DNA of 64,000 nt, taken from positions 37,176,106-37,240,105 of the forward strand of contig CP136063.1 of the NCBI GenBank assembly GCA_032622095.1. The letters run 5' to 3'. Below are positions 22,027 through 35,467 of the stretch, piece by piece; positions within the stretch are counted from its first letter, which is position 1, and each line of letters starts with the position of its first letter. The stretch is from Siphonodentalium dalli (taxonomy: Eukaryota; Mollusca; Scaphopoda; Gadilida; Siphonodentaliidae). The position numbers were made by a program, and so were the translations under genes. Below the pieces are notes generated by a model. That model was not told where the DNA came from. It saw nothing but the letters and a program-made list of their open reading frames with translations, and ran no database searches.

Positions 22027-23163
22027 CTGAGCATATATTAAATTTATCGTTTTTATCTGTTTTGAACTTTTGACGAGACAGCACTGTCAGATAAGTACTG
22101 TTAAAATTTACGAAAGAAGTTACAAGTAAAAGTGGGACCAGCAATTTCTGTTGCGTTACATATACTGTAGTTCGGATACCACCAGTCATTGAACAGGAAT
22201 CAATTCTCTATTACTTTCATGGTGTATCATGGCAATTAAGATTCAGTACCAATGCTTACATGTACATTACAATTTAGAAGCAGAATACACAGAACACTGA
22301 TAAGGTGTCATCACACCAAACACCAAGATAAAATATGGTCTCTTTGATGTTATTTAATTGTACACCCCACTGACTTATCCTATTTTCAGTAGATAAATAA
22401 ACCCATATTATATTAAGCTGACATCGTTTTTCAATACAATGTTACCACCATTACTTTGATAGAGGAAAGTTTATTCTCAAAGAGTATAATTATTTTACAT
22501 GAACTTTATTTTAATGGTATATAACTACATATCCAACAAATGAAGCTGAAAATTCATATTTCATTTGCTGCAGGAGCCTTCAAACTCTGGTTGACACTAC
22601 AGTAACAGTTGAGGCACAAGCAGACATGTTCACTGGAGAAATGTTATTAGATAGTCCACTTCAGCCGTTTCAGTCAGTTAATAAATTAGAGGAATAATAG
22701 TATGACCACTGCTCCAAACCTGTAGTTAGCCAAAATCAAGGCTTCTTTTACCATGATTTTAATGAACAGAGAACAGAAAATTCCTTAGTTGAAGATTGTC
22801 AGATCATCAATTACAATAATGTGACTTATCATCCATCCTCCTTCACAATAACATATTGCATGGTAATTTACAAAGCATGTGTATGATATTACACGGCTGA
22901 AGATTCTCACACATTTGAGAACTGGTCCATAAATACTGTTTGTCATCCACCTTGAATGGGAAATTCAACTCATGGCATTTTGAAGCTAGAAGTAGTAACA
23001 TATCATTACTGTATGGTAGACCTCTACTTCCTCATATAGCACATTGCATATCTGATTCTGTAGTCATCCTGAAAAAATAAATATATGAAGTCAGAATTTT
23101 AAATTATTTTTTATGTATGTCATGATTTGAACTGAAAAAAATCTATTATAGCATGGATCTTAA
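22027..23163. other. Non-coding, unassigned
   Basis: AT-rich. No domain, RNA or repeat found. It could contain further exons of the gene implied by the 84-nt segments, but I could not identify any. Confidence 0.35.
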
Positions 23164-23562
23164 AGGTACTCAATCTGATTAAGCACCCCTAAATTACTAT
23201 TTCTTCGGCTTCAGGGGTTAAAAATAATTAATTTGAGTCGAGGAACCCATCCATCAAAGCTCAGAATAATCAGATATTGATTCTTTTTTTAAATTTGTAA
23301 TTTTCTCGAAATGTGTACTAATAATTGCAACAGAAACATTTATTCAAACGGACGAAGATGGATAACTCTAAAATGAAGCACTGAGAACTTCCTTTTGACG
23401 GCATGTTCTGGGTCAGAAACAAGAGATAACAAAACTTCAAAAATTTATATCTGATCACTCTGAGGGTTGATGGGTAGGTTACTCGACTCGAATCAAATTT
23501 TTTTTTTACCTCAGAAGCCAAAGAAATAGTAATTTATGAGGGTCTAATTGGATTGAGTACCT
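23164..23562. mobile_element. TTAA-flanked MITE, copy A (symmetrical form)
   Basis: Bounded by TTAA on both sides (23160-23163 and 23563-23566). Starts 'aggtactcaatctgatt' and ends 'aattggattgagtacct'. The inverted arms extend about 140 bp and include 'ttgagtcgaggaaccca' and its complement. TTAA duplication is typical of piggyBac and Kolobok superfamilies. No coding capacity. Confidence 0.88.
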
Positions 23563-23954
23563 TTAACATTTAACCAACCATTTTCAGACACACCTCCCCC
23601 CACTTGTTGATGAAAATCCACAAATCTAGTTCCAGCTATCTAGGTCACTTGTACCAATGTTAATCATATTTCCCAAACATGAAATGACACACTCTATGAT
23701 TTCCAGGCTTATATTTAAAGATGAATTATCTGTTCCCACAACAAGTATATAGTTTCCTCGGTATAACATAAGAGAAATGAATCAAAAACACCTACCTGGG
23801 AACACTACTATCAATTAATATTGATTTCCTTATATAATGTGACTATCAAGTTGCCCTGTGGGACATATATTTGTCACTATTTTTAGAACTAGTTATTGCT
23901 CAGAACAAACAGAGCTATAAACTGTTTAAATATAATCAATATTAACTATGCATC

Positions 23955-24372
23955 ATCCGATTAGATGACCCTCAATATAAAGGCTCAATTACTATATATT
24001 TGGATTCGGGTGGGAGGATATCTGATTTGAGTCGATGAACCCACCCACCAAAGCTAAGAGTTATTATATATTCATTTTTTAAACTATTATTTTTCACCAT
24101 CGAGACTTAATAGTGGCCTGGGAAAAAGTCAACGGGCCAATGGTCTTGGACCAAATTGCGGATGAAGATAACTCTAAAATCAAGTAGCTTTGTGTTGATA
24201 ATGAGGCAAAATTTTCATTGAAAAACATGTTGATAAATAACACATTTTGAGCAATTTTATACTATAATTGACATTATTTTTTAGCAATTAATCGATTCTG
24301 ATAACTGAAGCAGCATTTCAAAATATGTTGTTGGAAGCTGAATATATGGGGTTCATTGAATCAACTTGAGAG
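23955..24372. mobile_element. TTAA-MITE family, copy F (degraded)
   Basis: Carries the diagnostic phrases 'ttgagtcgatgaacccaccc', 'ccaaattgcggatgaagat', 'atcgattctgataactgaag' and 'ttgttggaagctgaatatat' in the order of copy B, but the outer termini have decayed. Confidence 0.75.
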
Positions 24373-26112
24373 TTTGCACGCTAAATTATACATGAAATGC
24401 TTTATATAATTATTATAGAATGAAGTAAAATAAATAATCACTCCAAATATTAAAAAAACATGTGAGTATAGTTAGTATACAGACTGTCAATGCGGTGAAC
24501 GTTATTGCACCAATTTGTTGGGGCTCAAGTTCCGTGAAATATTACATGAGTGGCCAGTGTCAAATTGCATCTTGCAGCATAACACTTTAACATAACAGAT
24601 AAGTGGACAATTGTTTGCAGGTGTGGTTTGGTTTTGTATTTACTACACACCAATATTCAATCAAGTAATAATATTTGTCCACTATCTAGGCAAGTTAGTT
24701 ATATATTGAACATGGCAAGAAATTAAATTAATTCTCTGGTACTGGATAGGCTGTCATGCATGATGTCAAATATGTTGCGAGTCTCAATGACATCAGGATT
24801 GCACTATCGTGGACAAGCTGAAAAATTATACCAACAATGTAACTGAATTTACGAAATAGACCAAAATATTGCAGCTGTGTAATTAGAAGTAAAATAAAAT
24901 AAAGCTTTATTCCACACCTATTGACTATTCAACCAAATCTCACTATTCAATTGAATACCTATTATTGTATGCCTTTAGTGGAATAGAAGCCGGAACTATT
25001 TTTGTTGATGTTGTCACCAAGAAAGGTGACAAACAGCTATTATAGGTACATTTAGTATGTCAACAATCAGCTTCAGGTGATGTCCCGATCATAACCGGTT
25101 ATCCACCAGACTTAAATCACAATAAAGGTAGCTGACTCATGGATTGACACAATGGTGTAGAATAAATACAGAACACAACTTGTACCATAATCTCAAATAT
25201 TTTATCAAATCATGGTGGACAGTGCATAATTACATTCTGCTCGAGTTTTGCTGTCGCAAAATATATCCATGCACCTTCTGCAACTCATTTGATAAAAGAT
25301 TTTCGATGACACTAGGGGTAACTTAATTTTAGGATCCTGCAAATATTAAAAAAATCATATTCAATTAAACATGCTGCTGCATGAGTATATGATTCATATT
25401 TGATTCAACATCAGCGAAGAATATATCTATATAATATCCCTGTTGAGCTTCGCAGTGCTAAAATGAGTGTTCCGTAAAAAGCACACATCGATGACATTGC
25501 CGTAGAGTCATAAGCACCCCCTCATTATGAGAGTAGTTCATCTGGATGATTGATTTCAGCATCCTGACCAACTGTACATGTGCATGTAGGTTGTGATACA
25601 TGTGAGTCAGATCATGTAGCCCCAATGCCTCTCAAAATTAAACGATTAGTTGAAATGCAAAGTAACATCATTATATTTTACTCACAGACACAGACTGCCA
25701 TTGGAAATGTTTTGTCCTCTCACAAATTCCAGAATTATTGGCAAAGTTGTCTTGCAGCAAATTCAGAGGATCACATCACTCATTCTTACGATAAGCTGAG
25801 GTTATCTGCAAAAATTAGTAAACACTTATTACAATATTGTTTTCATTAGAAAAAGCTATTACTCAGACTAGTTATTTAATTGCAATTGTATACATACACA
25901 TGAAATCTGAAAATTGGCCACAGCAATAACTTCCAGGGCTATAAAATCACATATGTACTTCACCAACATTCATCAGGGACGTGGATGGAGGGTCTCCATT
26001 GGGGAGGAACGCACCTTGAATTTGAAATGTATAAAGCCACCCACCTCCTAAAATATCCAACACATGTTGTATTATATCAGACAAGAAGTCAAATTTGTTT
26101 TCAAGTTGGAGC
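24373..26112. other. Non-coding, unassigned
   Basis: AT-rich. Frames of 60-90 codons (for example 25580-25849) show no recognisable domain. No repeats noted. Confidence 0.4.
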
Positions 26113-26405
26113 AGGGGCCCCCGGTGATCGAATCGGTAGAGTGCCAGTTGCATTACACCGCCACAGGCCGTCCAGCGCTGACGAAGCTGGTTCGAACCCC
26201 GTCATAGGAAGGCCAAGGGTGACTGGAATCGTGTATCTAGGCAAGTATGTCAGTTGCTCTCTGGGGGTCGGTGGTTTCTACACACAGTGGGACGACTTCT
26301 TGGTGAAATCAAGCCTCTGCGTGGTCTTTCCTCTACCAGTAAAATTGACAATGTCACGTGTGGCCTGGTGGCTAGAACGATGTTAAACCCTAATAAACCA
26401 AACCA
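26113..26405 (+). mobile_element. tRNA-derived SINE
   Basis: The head has an A-box-like 'gatcgaatcggtagagtgcc' near 26124 and a consensus B-box 'ggttcgaacccc' near 26190, spaced as in a tRNA promoter. A ~180-bp body follows, then a tail ending 'gttaaaccctaataaacc' with an 'aaacc' repeat. The head is too diverged to fold as a functional tRNA. Direct flanking repeats were not resolved. Confidence 0.8.
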
Positions 26406-26857
26406 ATCAAGTTGGAGCCGGTTAAAATTGTGAATTGGAACACAAGTACTAGTAGAATGTCTGCCGAACAGTCTCTTTAACCACAATAATTTATGATTTA
26501 TCTTGGCCATTTTTGTCGCAAGCATCCATAGCGACTCAACTCAAATGTTGAGTTATGTTCTGCATAAAACGGGAAAAAGGAAAATAAAATAAAAAAAAGA
26601 GTATTCTCTGTATATGAGCTTTGGTAGCAAGTAAAGTGCAAGTGCACTCTGACCGACTTTAAAATCGCAGATGCACAGATTCCCATGGATGGTAATAAAT
26701 ATCTGTGCCATTTAAAAAAATTTAACAAAAAATGTAGGAATAATGCAGTTTCCCATGGTACTAAATGTCTGTGAAAGTTTTGAAACAATTGACCAAAAAT
26801 TATAGGAACAAAAGCTCAAAGTAATACCCCTGTATAATTTATTGAAAATTTTCTTAA
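26406..26857. other. Non-coding, unassigned
   Basis: 'tttcccatggtactaaatgtctgtg' near 26750 resembles 'attcccatggatggtaataaatatctgtg' near 26678, a weak local duplication. No gene. Confidence 0.4.
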
Positions 26858-27243
26858 AGGTACTCAATCGGATAAAAATCCTCTCAATTACTATTTCAAT
26901 GGCTTCGGGGGTAAAAAATATTTGATTCGAGTCGAGGAAGCCACCCATCAAAGCTCAGATTTATTAGATATCGAATTTAGAAATCTATTATTTTTCATTA
27001 TCAGGAATACTTTCTGTCCCAGAAGTTTCCTGAAAAAGCCGACCGACATACTCACGATACTAAATTCCATTGAACAAAATGTTGCTATACAACAGATTTT
27101 GGGCAATTATATACGACAGTTCACAGTCGTCAGCATTATTTTTGGATAATTATTTGATTCTGATAACTAAAGTGACCTTTGATAAAAAAAAATTGTTGTT
27201 GGAATCTGTTGAGATGGGGACCCTCTGATCGGATTGAGTACCT
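26858..27243. mobile_element. TTAA-flanked MITE, copy B (asymmetrical form)
   Basis: TTAA at 26854-26857 and 27244-27247. Starts 'aggtactcaatcggat', ends 'atcggattgagtacct'. The left half carries 'gattcgagtcgaggaa'; the right half carries 'ttgttggaatctgttgaga', so beyond the termini the ends are not complementary, unlike copy A. Copy C has the same ends in reverse orientation. Confidence 0.88.
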
Positions 27244-27247
27244 TTAA

Positions 27248-28262
27248 GTCAAAAAGGGGGATAACTAAAACAATTGGACAGACCTCATAATCACAGGTGC
27301 ACAGGTTATCATTGTGGTTGCTGTCTGTGCCAAGTTTCATGGAAAATGATTAAAAATGACTGATTAAAAACTCTGCACAAATTTGTGTCCATGGACAGAC
27401 GGAGGGCTAAGATGTTTCCAGTATAACCCCCCACAACTTGCAGGGGGCGGGGGTATAATAATAATTTTGGAGGGCATTAAATAATGTCCCGACAGTCAAG
27501 GACCACAAATAGGTCCAAGGGCTGTTAATAAAACATAACGCTCATGCATGTTATTATTATTAATACAACTCCGTCCTTGTGTGATCGGTGACACAGAATT
27601 CACTGGGCCGTGTGAGAACATTCGAAATTTGAACATACAAATTGCAAAATCCTATAGCATCTATTGAGTAGCCTCAAGGTTTTAGAAACTTCAGACCCCA
27701 CCTGTTGGTCTAACACAAATTATTCCACACTAATAGATTGTTTGATAATCAATCTACAAAAAGATTTCAACCTATTGTTTCTTGTGAAATTTCCTATAAA
27801 TGCAGGGGGGGGGGGGTGAAAAAAAAAATTTCCGGCACATATGCCGGGGTGGGTGGGTGGTCAAAGCCACCAACAAGCAATTGTTTCCGCAACTAAAAAA
27901 AAAAATTCCTGCTTGTTTTTTAGTGTTTTGGCAATGAGTTGGGCTTCAAAACCACTTTGAATGAGAGAAGTAATGTAATTCTAACTGTAAACTGACTGCA
28001 GGCAGTTATCGTGTTGTATTTTGTTGCAAATTTTGAAATCCAAGATGGCCGCTGGCAGCCATGTTTTTTTGGCCGAATGACCTCAAAATGACTCATTCCT
28101 ATTTACATGTCCATGTTAACATCCATGATAAATAGTATGCACAGAAATTCATATACAGCTGTTTACAGTGAATTTCCCCCTGCAAATCTCTGTTTTAGTG
28201 TTAAAAGGGGGGGGGTGGGTGTCAAAAAATGGTCGGAAAAAACTGCCGAAAACGGAAAAAAA
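27248..28262. other. Non-coding with homopolymer G and A tracts
   Basis: Holds a G10 run near 27806 followed by an A run and a 'ccggcacatatgccgg' mini-hairpin at about 27833, 'gggtgggtgggtgg' near 27847 (possible G-quadruplex), and 'ccaagatggccgctggcagcc' near 28042, the complement of the phrase seen at the window start. Confidence 0.5.
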
Positions 28263-28463
28263 ATTGGCGGTGGGGGTGGGTGGGTACAAAAAATGATCGA
28301 AAGGGAGAAAATGCCATACGTGCCTGAATTTTTTTTCCGACCCCCCCCCCCCCCTGCCGAAAACGGAAAAAAAATTTGGCGGTGAGGGTGGGTGGGTACA
28401 AAAAATGATCGAAAGGGAGAAAATGCCATACGTGCCTGAATTTTTTTTCCGACCCCCCCCCCC
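28263..28463. repeat. Two ~117-bp direct repeats with poly-C/poly-G and G-quadruplex-like tracts
   Basis: 'acaaaaaatgatcgaaaggg' occurs at about 28285 and 28398, each preceded by 'ggtggg' runs and followed by 'cgtgcctgaattttttttccg' and a C10-C14 tract. Long Pro/Phe/Gly frames on both strands are products of these tracts. Confidence 0.85.
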
Positions 28464-30183
28464 CTGATAAATGTACATGTCTGGAATTCAACGATATTTA
28501 GAACAGTTGAAATTTTTTACCAAGGTTGATGGACATAGGTTAATTGTAGCATTACCAGTCTCTGCCCCGGCTATAGGCTCATATGATATTCGCCGGACAT
28601 TCGGACATTCGAAGGATATACTTTACACGATACCCTTTTGCTGTATACATTGGTCTTTATATCCAGTGATTCTGTCAGGCTACTTTATGCAAGTCGAATT
28701 CCTGTTTTCACATACCTGCGACTGACGCGTGCGACAACTGAGGTTGTGGCTGATAGAGTTAAACCCATTCGATTTAAAAATGTGCTTAATTGCGTCAGCC
28801 ACAACCCCAGTGATTTATATAATATATATGATTTGAAACGTTGCGCCTATATATATAAACCCATCTAGCCTCATGCATCAACCGCATGTCTGTAATAGCA
28901 GCTTCATACCGACATGGGTTGGCAGTCTGTACATTTGTATTTATTGAATTTGTGTGCACCAGTCTCTGTCGAGACTAAGTCTGCATTAAGTATATGTGAC
29001 TATAGTTATATACTGGTACGTATATACATCGTTCGTTCGAAGAGAGGTCCCTGTCGGTAATTGCCGCTCAGCAAATGCTGCACATGACATGTTCACCTGA
29101 ATGGCGATCACCACCACCGGGCACTTGCAGTAAAAAGGGCAGTTCGTTCAAAGGGTACGAAGCCCCATGGCTACCCGTGGGCTTGCTATTGACAGTATTA
29201 TAAGTAGAGGTGGAGATATTTATTATTTCGATGTTTCGACACAAGTTTCCAACAACTGAGGTATGTGATAACTTGTTCGAGCTATAAAAGGTGCAAAAAC
29301 TAATTTTGGCTTTTGATGACTTGTGCATATTCCATTAAAGGCACGTGAGGCCTTTGTTGTCGAAAATATTCATATTTGTTCCAATCACCGTAAACAGAAA
29401 AACATTAATATGCATACAGTTTCGTTCATATATACCATGACCATCGCGTAAACAGCATGTTATCATAAAGACCTACTATATTTTACCTATAAGCAAGAGC
29501 CTGATTATGTTACAGAAGACAGCACAATGCTACTGGCTAATCACACAAATGGCATAAACGCTCTTTATTACTTCCATATCAGGAATTCACCAACAAAGAA
29601 CGCTCTTTATGTTTACCATCATAATATAAACAAACACCAGAAAAGTAACGTTTGATGCTTTTGTTTACATAACAATGGTCAAACATATGACAATAACATA
29701 CTGTTTATGCGATATTTCTTATTTGTATACGGACAAAGTATGTCTACATTTTGATGTTCTGTCTGTCTGTTTTCACATGATACCCACCGCCAAGGCCAAC
29801 CGTACCTTTAATTCGAAACTAGGTGTTGTTGGAAATATGTAATACTATCTACTTAGTGAGCTTTCAGACAACCACGATTCAATCATAAGTGGAAGGATTT
29901 TCGTCGTAGGAAGTAACCGATAGTTAGCATGCTCACGTCAAAATCACAAGTAAAAAAATAATATCAAGCACCATTTGATTTTAGATTCAAAATTGTGTCG
30001 TATCCACTGTTACAATGTTTCATATGATTCTAGTGCCAATAAACTTATCTTATCTTGTGACATAATCACAGTCGTGTGTACATAAAAATCCTGGCTGAAA
30101 AGATCGCAAGGTAATCAATCACATGCTATACAAACAACCTACTCAGCTGGACAAAACAAGTCTCCACTACTTTAACCGTGGTG
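28464..30183. other. Non-coding, unassigned
   Basis: No gene supported; an 86-codon minus-strand frame at 29068-29328 has no recognised domain. 'ctgaggttgtggctga' (about 28738) and 'tcagccacaacccca' (about 28796) form a loose inverted repeat of ~75 bp. Confidence 0.4.
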
Positions 30184-30545
30184 TGGTTAGTGTTGCCACC
30201 GCGGCCAAAATGCAAAACCTTCTACACTGATGCTCCACCTACTAACTACAGTTGGGCCGCAGTGTACTTGCCATTCGGCCATGGTGTACATGTAGTTGCC
30301 ACGGTGTACGTTCATTAAACTGAAAAAAGATGATACAAACTAGAAATCTAACCATGTTGTACATGCCATTCGGCTCCATTGTAGTTGCCTTTCGGCCATG
30401 GTGCACTTGCCATTTGGCCGCAGTGTATATACTTCCCGTTTGGCCGTGGTGTACTTGCCATTCGGCCGCGGTTCACTTGCCGTTCGGCCGCAGTGCTCAA
30501 CTGCTACAGTTACAAACTCTTGACTCCGCGGCCGAACGGCAAATA
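30184..30545. repeat. Degenerate ~24-bp tandem repeat, interrupted
   Basis: Variants of 'cttgccattcggccgcggtgta' recur about ten times, broken by ~60 bp near 30300-30355. Frames across it on both strands stay open because of composition, not because of a gene. Confidence 0.75.
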
Positions 30546-31439
30546 CAATGTGTGCCAATGGACAATTGTTTTGCCCGACAGTCCAGCGGGTACGAGTACT
30601 ACTACTAGTATGATATCAATCATCGACATCATGTACGACAACATGTCAACATCGTAATCATGATCTCATCGGGCCACGATTCCTCCACTTACGTCAGCTG
30701 GCATATACGATTGTATCATGGTTGTCTGAATGTTCACTTATAGGCAGATATTAATAAATAATATAAATGTATTTTAATTATTTATCACTCACTGTTCAGA
30801 ACTCGACAGAACTTTCACTAAAAGTTTCAGAATGCCTGTGCGTGCATGTTGCCAGTGAACAGTCAGTGAGTGACAGCCTGTTGGAGTTTTTTTCATTTAG
30901 AAAAATGAATATGTAGGCATACTTCACATTGTTGAGAACTTAGTATAATTTAAGGAATAGTACTGCAGAAAGTGCAGTATACGTGTTGTCGAACACGAAA
31001 TTATGCGATTTTTTACGGCAGAAATAGAAGGTCAAGGTAATTTCCGGACACATTTGTTCGATACCTTTACCGGATTCCGGCTTCCATACTAAGACTAAAT
31101 AACTTTTGAAATTTGGATATATAGTTATTAGTTCGAACTGCTAGTATAAAATAACATTACCAATTGATGATTAGTCGAGTGTAAATTCCAGGACTAACGC
31201 ATTAGCCTTACTGTTTCGTCGAATTTACCTTCAATCAACATTCTGTAGGGCCTACGAAGTATCTAATTACGTTCTTCGTATGTTTGCATAAATATTCTCA
31301 CCTTTACTAAAGATATTCTTCTTGTATAACGGCTCAAATTCAGTGGTCTTGGTCCTTATTGGAGTCGAAACTGTGATCAACACCAACAAACCAATATGGC
31401 TTCCAAACTGAGGCAACACGTGTAGAATGAGTTTTCAGT
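30546..31439. other. Non-coding, unassigned
   Basis: No gene, RNA or repeat recognised. Confidence 0.4.
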
Positions 31440-31575
31440 ATCAGTGCGGATGTCAATAGTACTCGATACACATATATGTTCAAGTGTTTACACATATATG
31501 TGTAAATATAGAAACACATACACAACATGTGTATACACATGTATATAATACTGTATAGATATTGGAGGTACACAC
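31440..31575. repeat. Palindromic acacatatatgtgt-rich segment
   Basis: 'acacatatatgt', 'tacacatatatgtgta' and 'catgtgtatacacatg' are overlapping palindromes. Composition resembles the 20310-20735 region. Confidence 0.6.
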
Positions 31576-31819
31576 CATGTGTCCAGCGCCAATGGCATTC
31601 TACCTACACAGTAGTTTGCAGAGAGTACTAGTATGTATATATTATGCGTCATTAGAAGCGGAAATGTTTGCTGACCAACTCCAATAAATCACACCACATA
31701 AGCACTGCCCCGTATCTCTCGTATTTATTGAAAATGTCAGTTCCATGGACCAGGAAGTGATCCACTAAATAAAAAAAACAGCCATCGTGTGTGAGTTGCC
31801 AGAACTATATACTGTGAAA

Positions 31820-31970
31820 TAAACAGTACACTGTATTTTCATATACAGTTAACGGTGCATTTCCCGATATTTATATTTTCATATATATTTTACAGTGGAT
31901 TGTATTTCCCGATATTTATATTTTCAAATATATTTTACAGTGCATTGTATTTTCCGATACTGTGTGTTTA
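31820..31970. repeat. ~55-bp tandem repeat, about 2.5 copies
   Basis: 'cccgatatttatattttca' recurs near 31863 and 31918, each followed by 'atatattttacagtg', with a partial third copy at each edge. Confidence 0.75.
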
Positions 31971-32575
31971 ACAGTTATACCGAAACATTATATTCGACCG
32001 ACACATAATGGCGCAAACACGTGTTCTGGTAGTCATTTCCATAAATACCACGATGGGTGTATATCACGTCGTTTTATGGACAAATGATCGGTTGAGTAAG
32101 ATTCCTCTTCACAATTGTACAAACTACATCTGTAAGGCTCCATTATTATAGGAAATAAGGCTTGGTCGAATTCCGAATTGATGGGCAATTTGCGCCCAAG
32201 AGGTGTGTCAATAAAGCAAGCAATTATATTAGCGCTACTTATAGGAAAGATATTTCTTGAATCAACACTTTCACAAATGCGCGCTAGCTACTACAAAGCC
32301 GTGATAATCAAGTATTAATAGGCAGGTGCTTGAAACAATCGTCAAAGAAATCTTGGCTAGTATTTTAATGACCATTTGCATGCTGCTACTCGTCCTAGTA
32401 AATGATATTCATATGACTCCGGTCAAACGTCTGAAACAAACCCCCAATTATTATCAAATTTGTCGTCAATTATTCAAAGCCTCAAACAAACACCTGAGTG
32501 TATAATAGGAAGGTTATGAGTTATTAGCTCTGATCGTAACGTGGTGTCAGGATTCACGAACCCATCTGTGTGGAT
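31971..32575. other. Non-coding, unassigned
   Basis: No gene or repeat recognised. It precedes the LINE fossil and could hold its degraded 5' part. Confidence 0.35.
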
Positions 32576-33520
32576 AGACAATGCAGGGAGGCGCAGTATT
32601 TATATCAGAAGTACGATGTCATACAAACAATTACTAGACCCAGAAATACAGGTACCATCACTCGAGGCATCATGGGTGGATATATTTTCAAATACATGTA
32701 ATCTTTCTCTAGGATGCATGTATCGGAAATTGAGTATAGATACCTCAAATACGTTTAGATGTCATGGATGATACATATTAGTATGTGGACACTTTAACAA
32801 AAAGCAACAGAATGGCCCATCCAAAGAATTATGACACCCTTTAAGCAAGTTTGAACTAAACAATTAGTTAGCTTGCCCACACATTTCACATCAAGACGTG
32901 CAATGTTAATTGGTCTCGTTGTGACACATAACCATTTGATCGTTTGTCACACCACAGCAAATAAGATACAACTGCACTGTCCTATTAAAATAAAAGCACA
33001 CAAAAAAACAAAATAATGAGTTATTGGAAATAACAGTTTAGGACTATTCCACTTCAAATTACAATGTGATAAATACCCAAATTAACAAAATTAACCGCAA
33101 AACTTGCTCCTTAACCCAATAGCCAACAAAGTAACTGATGTAACAATGCAGGCTGTTATGGTTAATATTTCTCACAAACAAATTAAAATAGGAAGTGTTA
33201 CTCCAACTGTGGTATTATAACGCTTATTGCAAAAGAAAAAAATGACATAAATTGGTCAATGAAACTCAAATATAAATGACTATCAGGAATGAAGTTGTAG
33301 ATGCTATAAGGCAGATTAGAAGGGATTACATATCTAAGAACGAAACAATACAACATAATTAAAACAATGAATTTTCAATATGGTGGAACACGATGAATAA
33401 AGTTGTCATGAATGAAAATAGTAAACTAAGCCCACCACTGCATACGAACGGTAGTTTCCTAACAGACAACTCTCAGAAAGCTGAATGCCTCAATATCCAC
33501 TTTTGTGAGATACAATAATC
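32576..33520 (+). pseudogene. Non-LTR retrotransposon fossil: endonuclease and EN-RT linker
   Basis: 32576-32760 reads 'GRRSIYIRSTMSYKQLLDP', then 'LEASWVDIFSNTCNLSLGCM', 'YRKLS', the usual pattern of an APE-type endonuclease (IYIR, W(V/I)xI, LxLGxxYR). About 32780-32802 gives 'YILVCGHFN', a decayed GDFN motif in which Asp is His. 33296-33520 gives linker-like sequence with 'WWNTMNKVV' and 'NGSFLTDNSQKAECLN'. Frames are shifted between blocks and stops intervene. It continues at 35468 after a satellite block. Confidence 0.72.
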
Positions 33521-33544
33521 TATATCTATATTTAAGAATGTCTA

Positions 33545-35465
33545 TCTGTCTTTATAAAATACGGGGGATCATCTAGATGGCACCAAAGGGGTATAATATG
33601 GGTAGCTTTTTACGAGGAAGATAATGATGCGGGTTAGGATTTTCTAAAGTGACGCTGTTGTTGTCAGGGGCAGAAAAGGTGGAGGGGCAGAAACACTTTT
33701 TGTCGCCGATATCCAGAAAACCTTTACACAATCATCTCCATGATGTGAGGAATCTAACAGTGTGGTTTAAAGATGTCAAAAGTGGTGGGAAGGTGCACCA
33801 AAATTGATACACATATCTTAGCGCCGATTTCCACAAAATTGATACACATTCTTCTCCGTGATACATGGAATATAATCGCATGATTTAAAGACACCAAATT
33901 TGTTCTGTTTAGATGAGAGATCGGGAGGGGCACTAAATTTGGTAAGAATCCGTTTAGTCGCCGATTACCACCAAACTTATACATAATCATCTCCAAAGTG
34001 AAAACACTGAATTTTCTCCATAGCAGGAGTATAATGGTGTGACTGAAAGCTGTCATAAGTTGCGGCATTGAGTCATGTGTGCATCAAAGGGGAGAGGGGC
34101 ACAAAATTTGATAATAATATGTTTAACGCCAATTCCGCCAAATTGATATACATTCTTCTTCATGATACGAAGTGTGATTTAAAGATGCCAAATCAGTGCC
34201 TTTTGGATGAGAGGTGGGGCACTAAATTTAATAAAAATGTGTTTAGTTGCCTATTACCATCAAATATATACAAAATCATCACCATGATATCAGGAATCTA
34301 ATGGTGTGGCTAAAGGCTGTCAGAAGTGACTTCATTGAGTCAGGGGAGAGGAGCACCAAAATTGATAAAATATGTTTTGCGCCGATTTCCATCAAATTGA
34401 TACACATTCTTCATGATATGAAAAATATAATAATGTAATTAAAGACGCCAAAGTGGTGCCGTTTGGGTGAGAGACGGGTGGGGCTAAACTTGATAAGAAT
34501 TTGTTCAGTCGCCTATTTCCACAAAACTTATACATAATCATCTCCACGATATGAGGAATGTAATGGTGTGGTTTACAAATGTCAAAAGTAGCGCCGTTCG
34601 AGTCACGGTGTTCAGAAGAGGAAAGTGGCACCAAAATCGATAAACATATTTTAACGCGGACTTCCGCCAAATTGATACACATACTTCGCCACAATACAAG
34701 ATATTTGATCGTGGGATTTAAAGACGCCACGTTTGTATGAGATATGGGGAATGGGGCACTGAATTTGATAACCAATTGTTTAGCCGCCGATTACCACCAA
34801 ACTTATACATGATCATCCCCATGATATCAGGAGTCTTATTGTGTGGTTCAAAGCTGCCATTGAGTCAGGAGGAAACGAAGGGGAGAGGATCACCTAAATT
34901 GATAAAAATATTTTTAACGCCGATTTCCACCATATTGATACACATTTTTCTCCATGATACGTAGAATCTAATAGTGTGATTTAAAGACCATAATTTGGTG
35001 CCGATTATGTGAGAGATGGGGTGCACAAAATTGTGATTCGAATTTCCACGTATGTTATATATATTCATCTTCACGAGTCTAATTGTGTGGTTTAAAGATG
35101 TCAAAATTGACGCCGCTTCAGTCAGAGATAATGCTGACAAATATATGTTTAGTGTCAATTTCCACCAATTCACACGCATACTTCTCCAATGATACGAGGA
35201 ATCAAATCGTGTGGATTGAGGACGACATGGTGTAAATATTTGCGAATCTCTGTGGTCTATATAACTGTATGGGGGACTGTCTAGATGGCACTAAAGGGGT
35301 CTAACATAGGCAACGTGGAAGATAATGGTGCACGTTATAATTTTCTAAAGTGATGCTTTTGGTGTCAGGGGTAGAAAAGGGGGAGTGGCAGCACAAATGA
35401 TGAAATAAATTTGTTGCAAATTTCCACCAAACCTACACATAATCGTCTCCACGATAGGGCCCCAT
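33545..35465. repeat. ~135-bp / ~270-bp higher-order satellite block
   Basis: Alternating A and B monomers carry 'cgccgatttccaccaaa', then 'ttgatacacattcttc' (A) or 'cttatacataatcatctcc' (B), then 'gtgtgatttaaagac' or 'gtgtggtttaaagatgtc'. About twelve monomers, so a ~270-bp A+B unit. An opening segment ('ctagatggcac.aaaggggt', 'gtcaggggcagaaaaggtgg') at 33570-33690 recurs near 35280-35390. Minus-strand frames of 104-127 codons share repeated peptides but lie in different frames with stops, so coding is not supported. Confidence 0.85.
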
Positions 35466-35467
35466 AA

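Noticed and set aside
26113-26190. Functional tRNA gene
   Set aside because: A- and B-box-like sequences exist, but no cloverleaf or anticodon arm can be drawn convincingly, and a long body with an A-rich repeated tail follows, so it is a SINE.
33754-35179. Minus-strand gene with repeated ~90-residue units
   Set aside because: The similar peptides in three frames of 104-127 codons lie in different reading frames and follow the satellite period; similarity is explained by the repeat.
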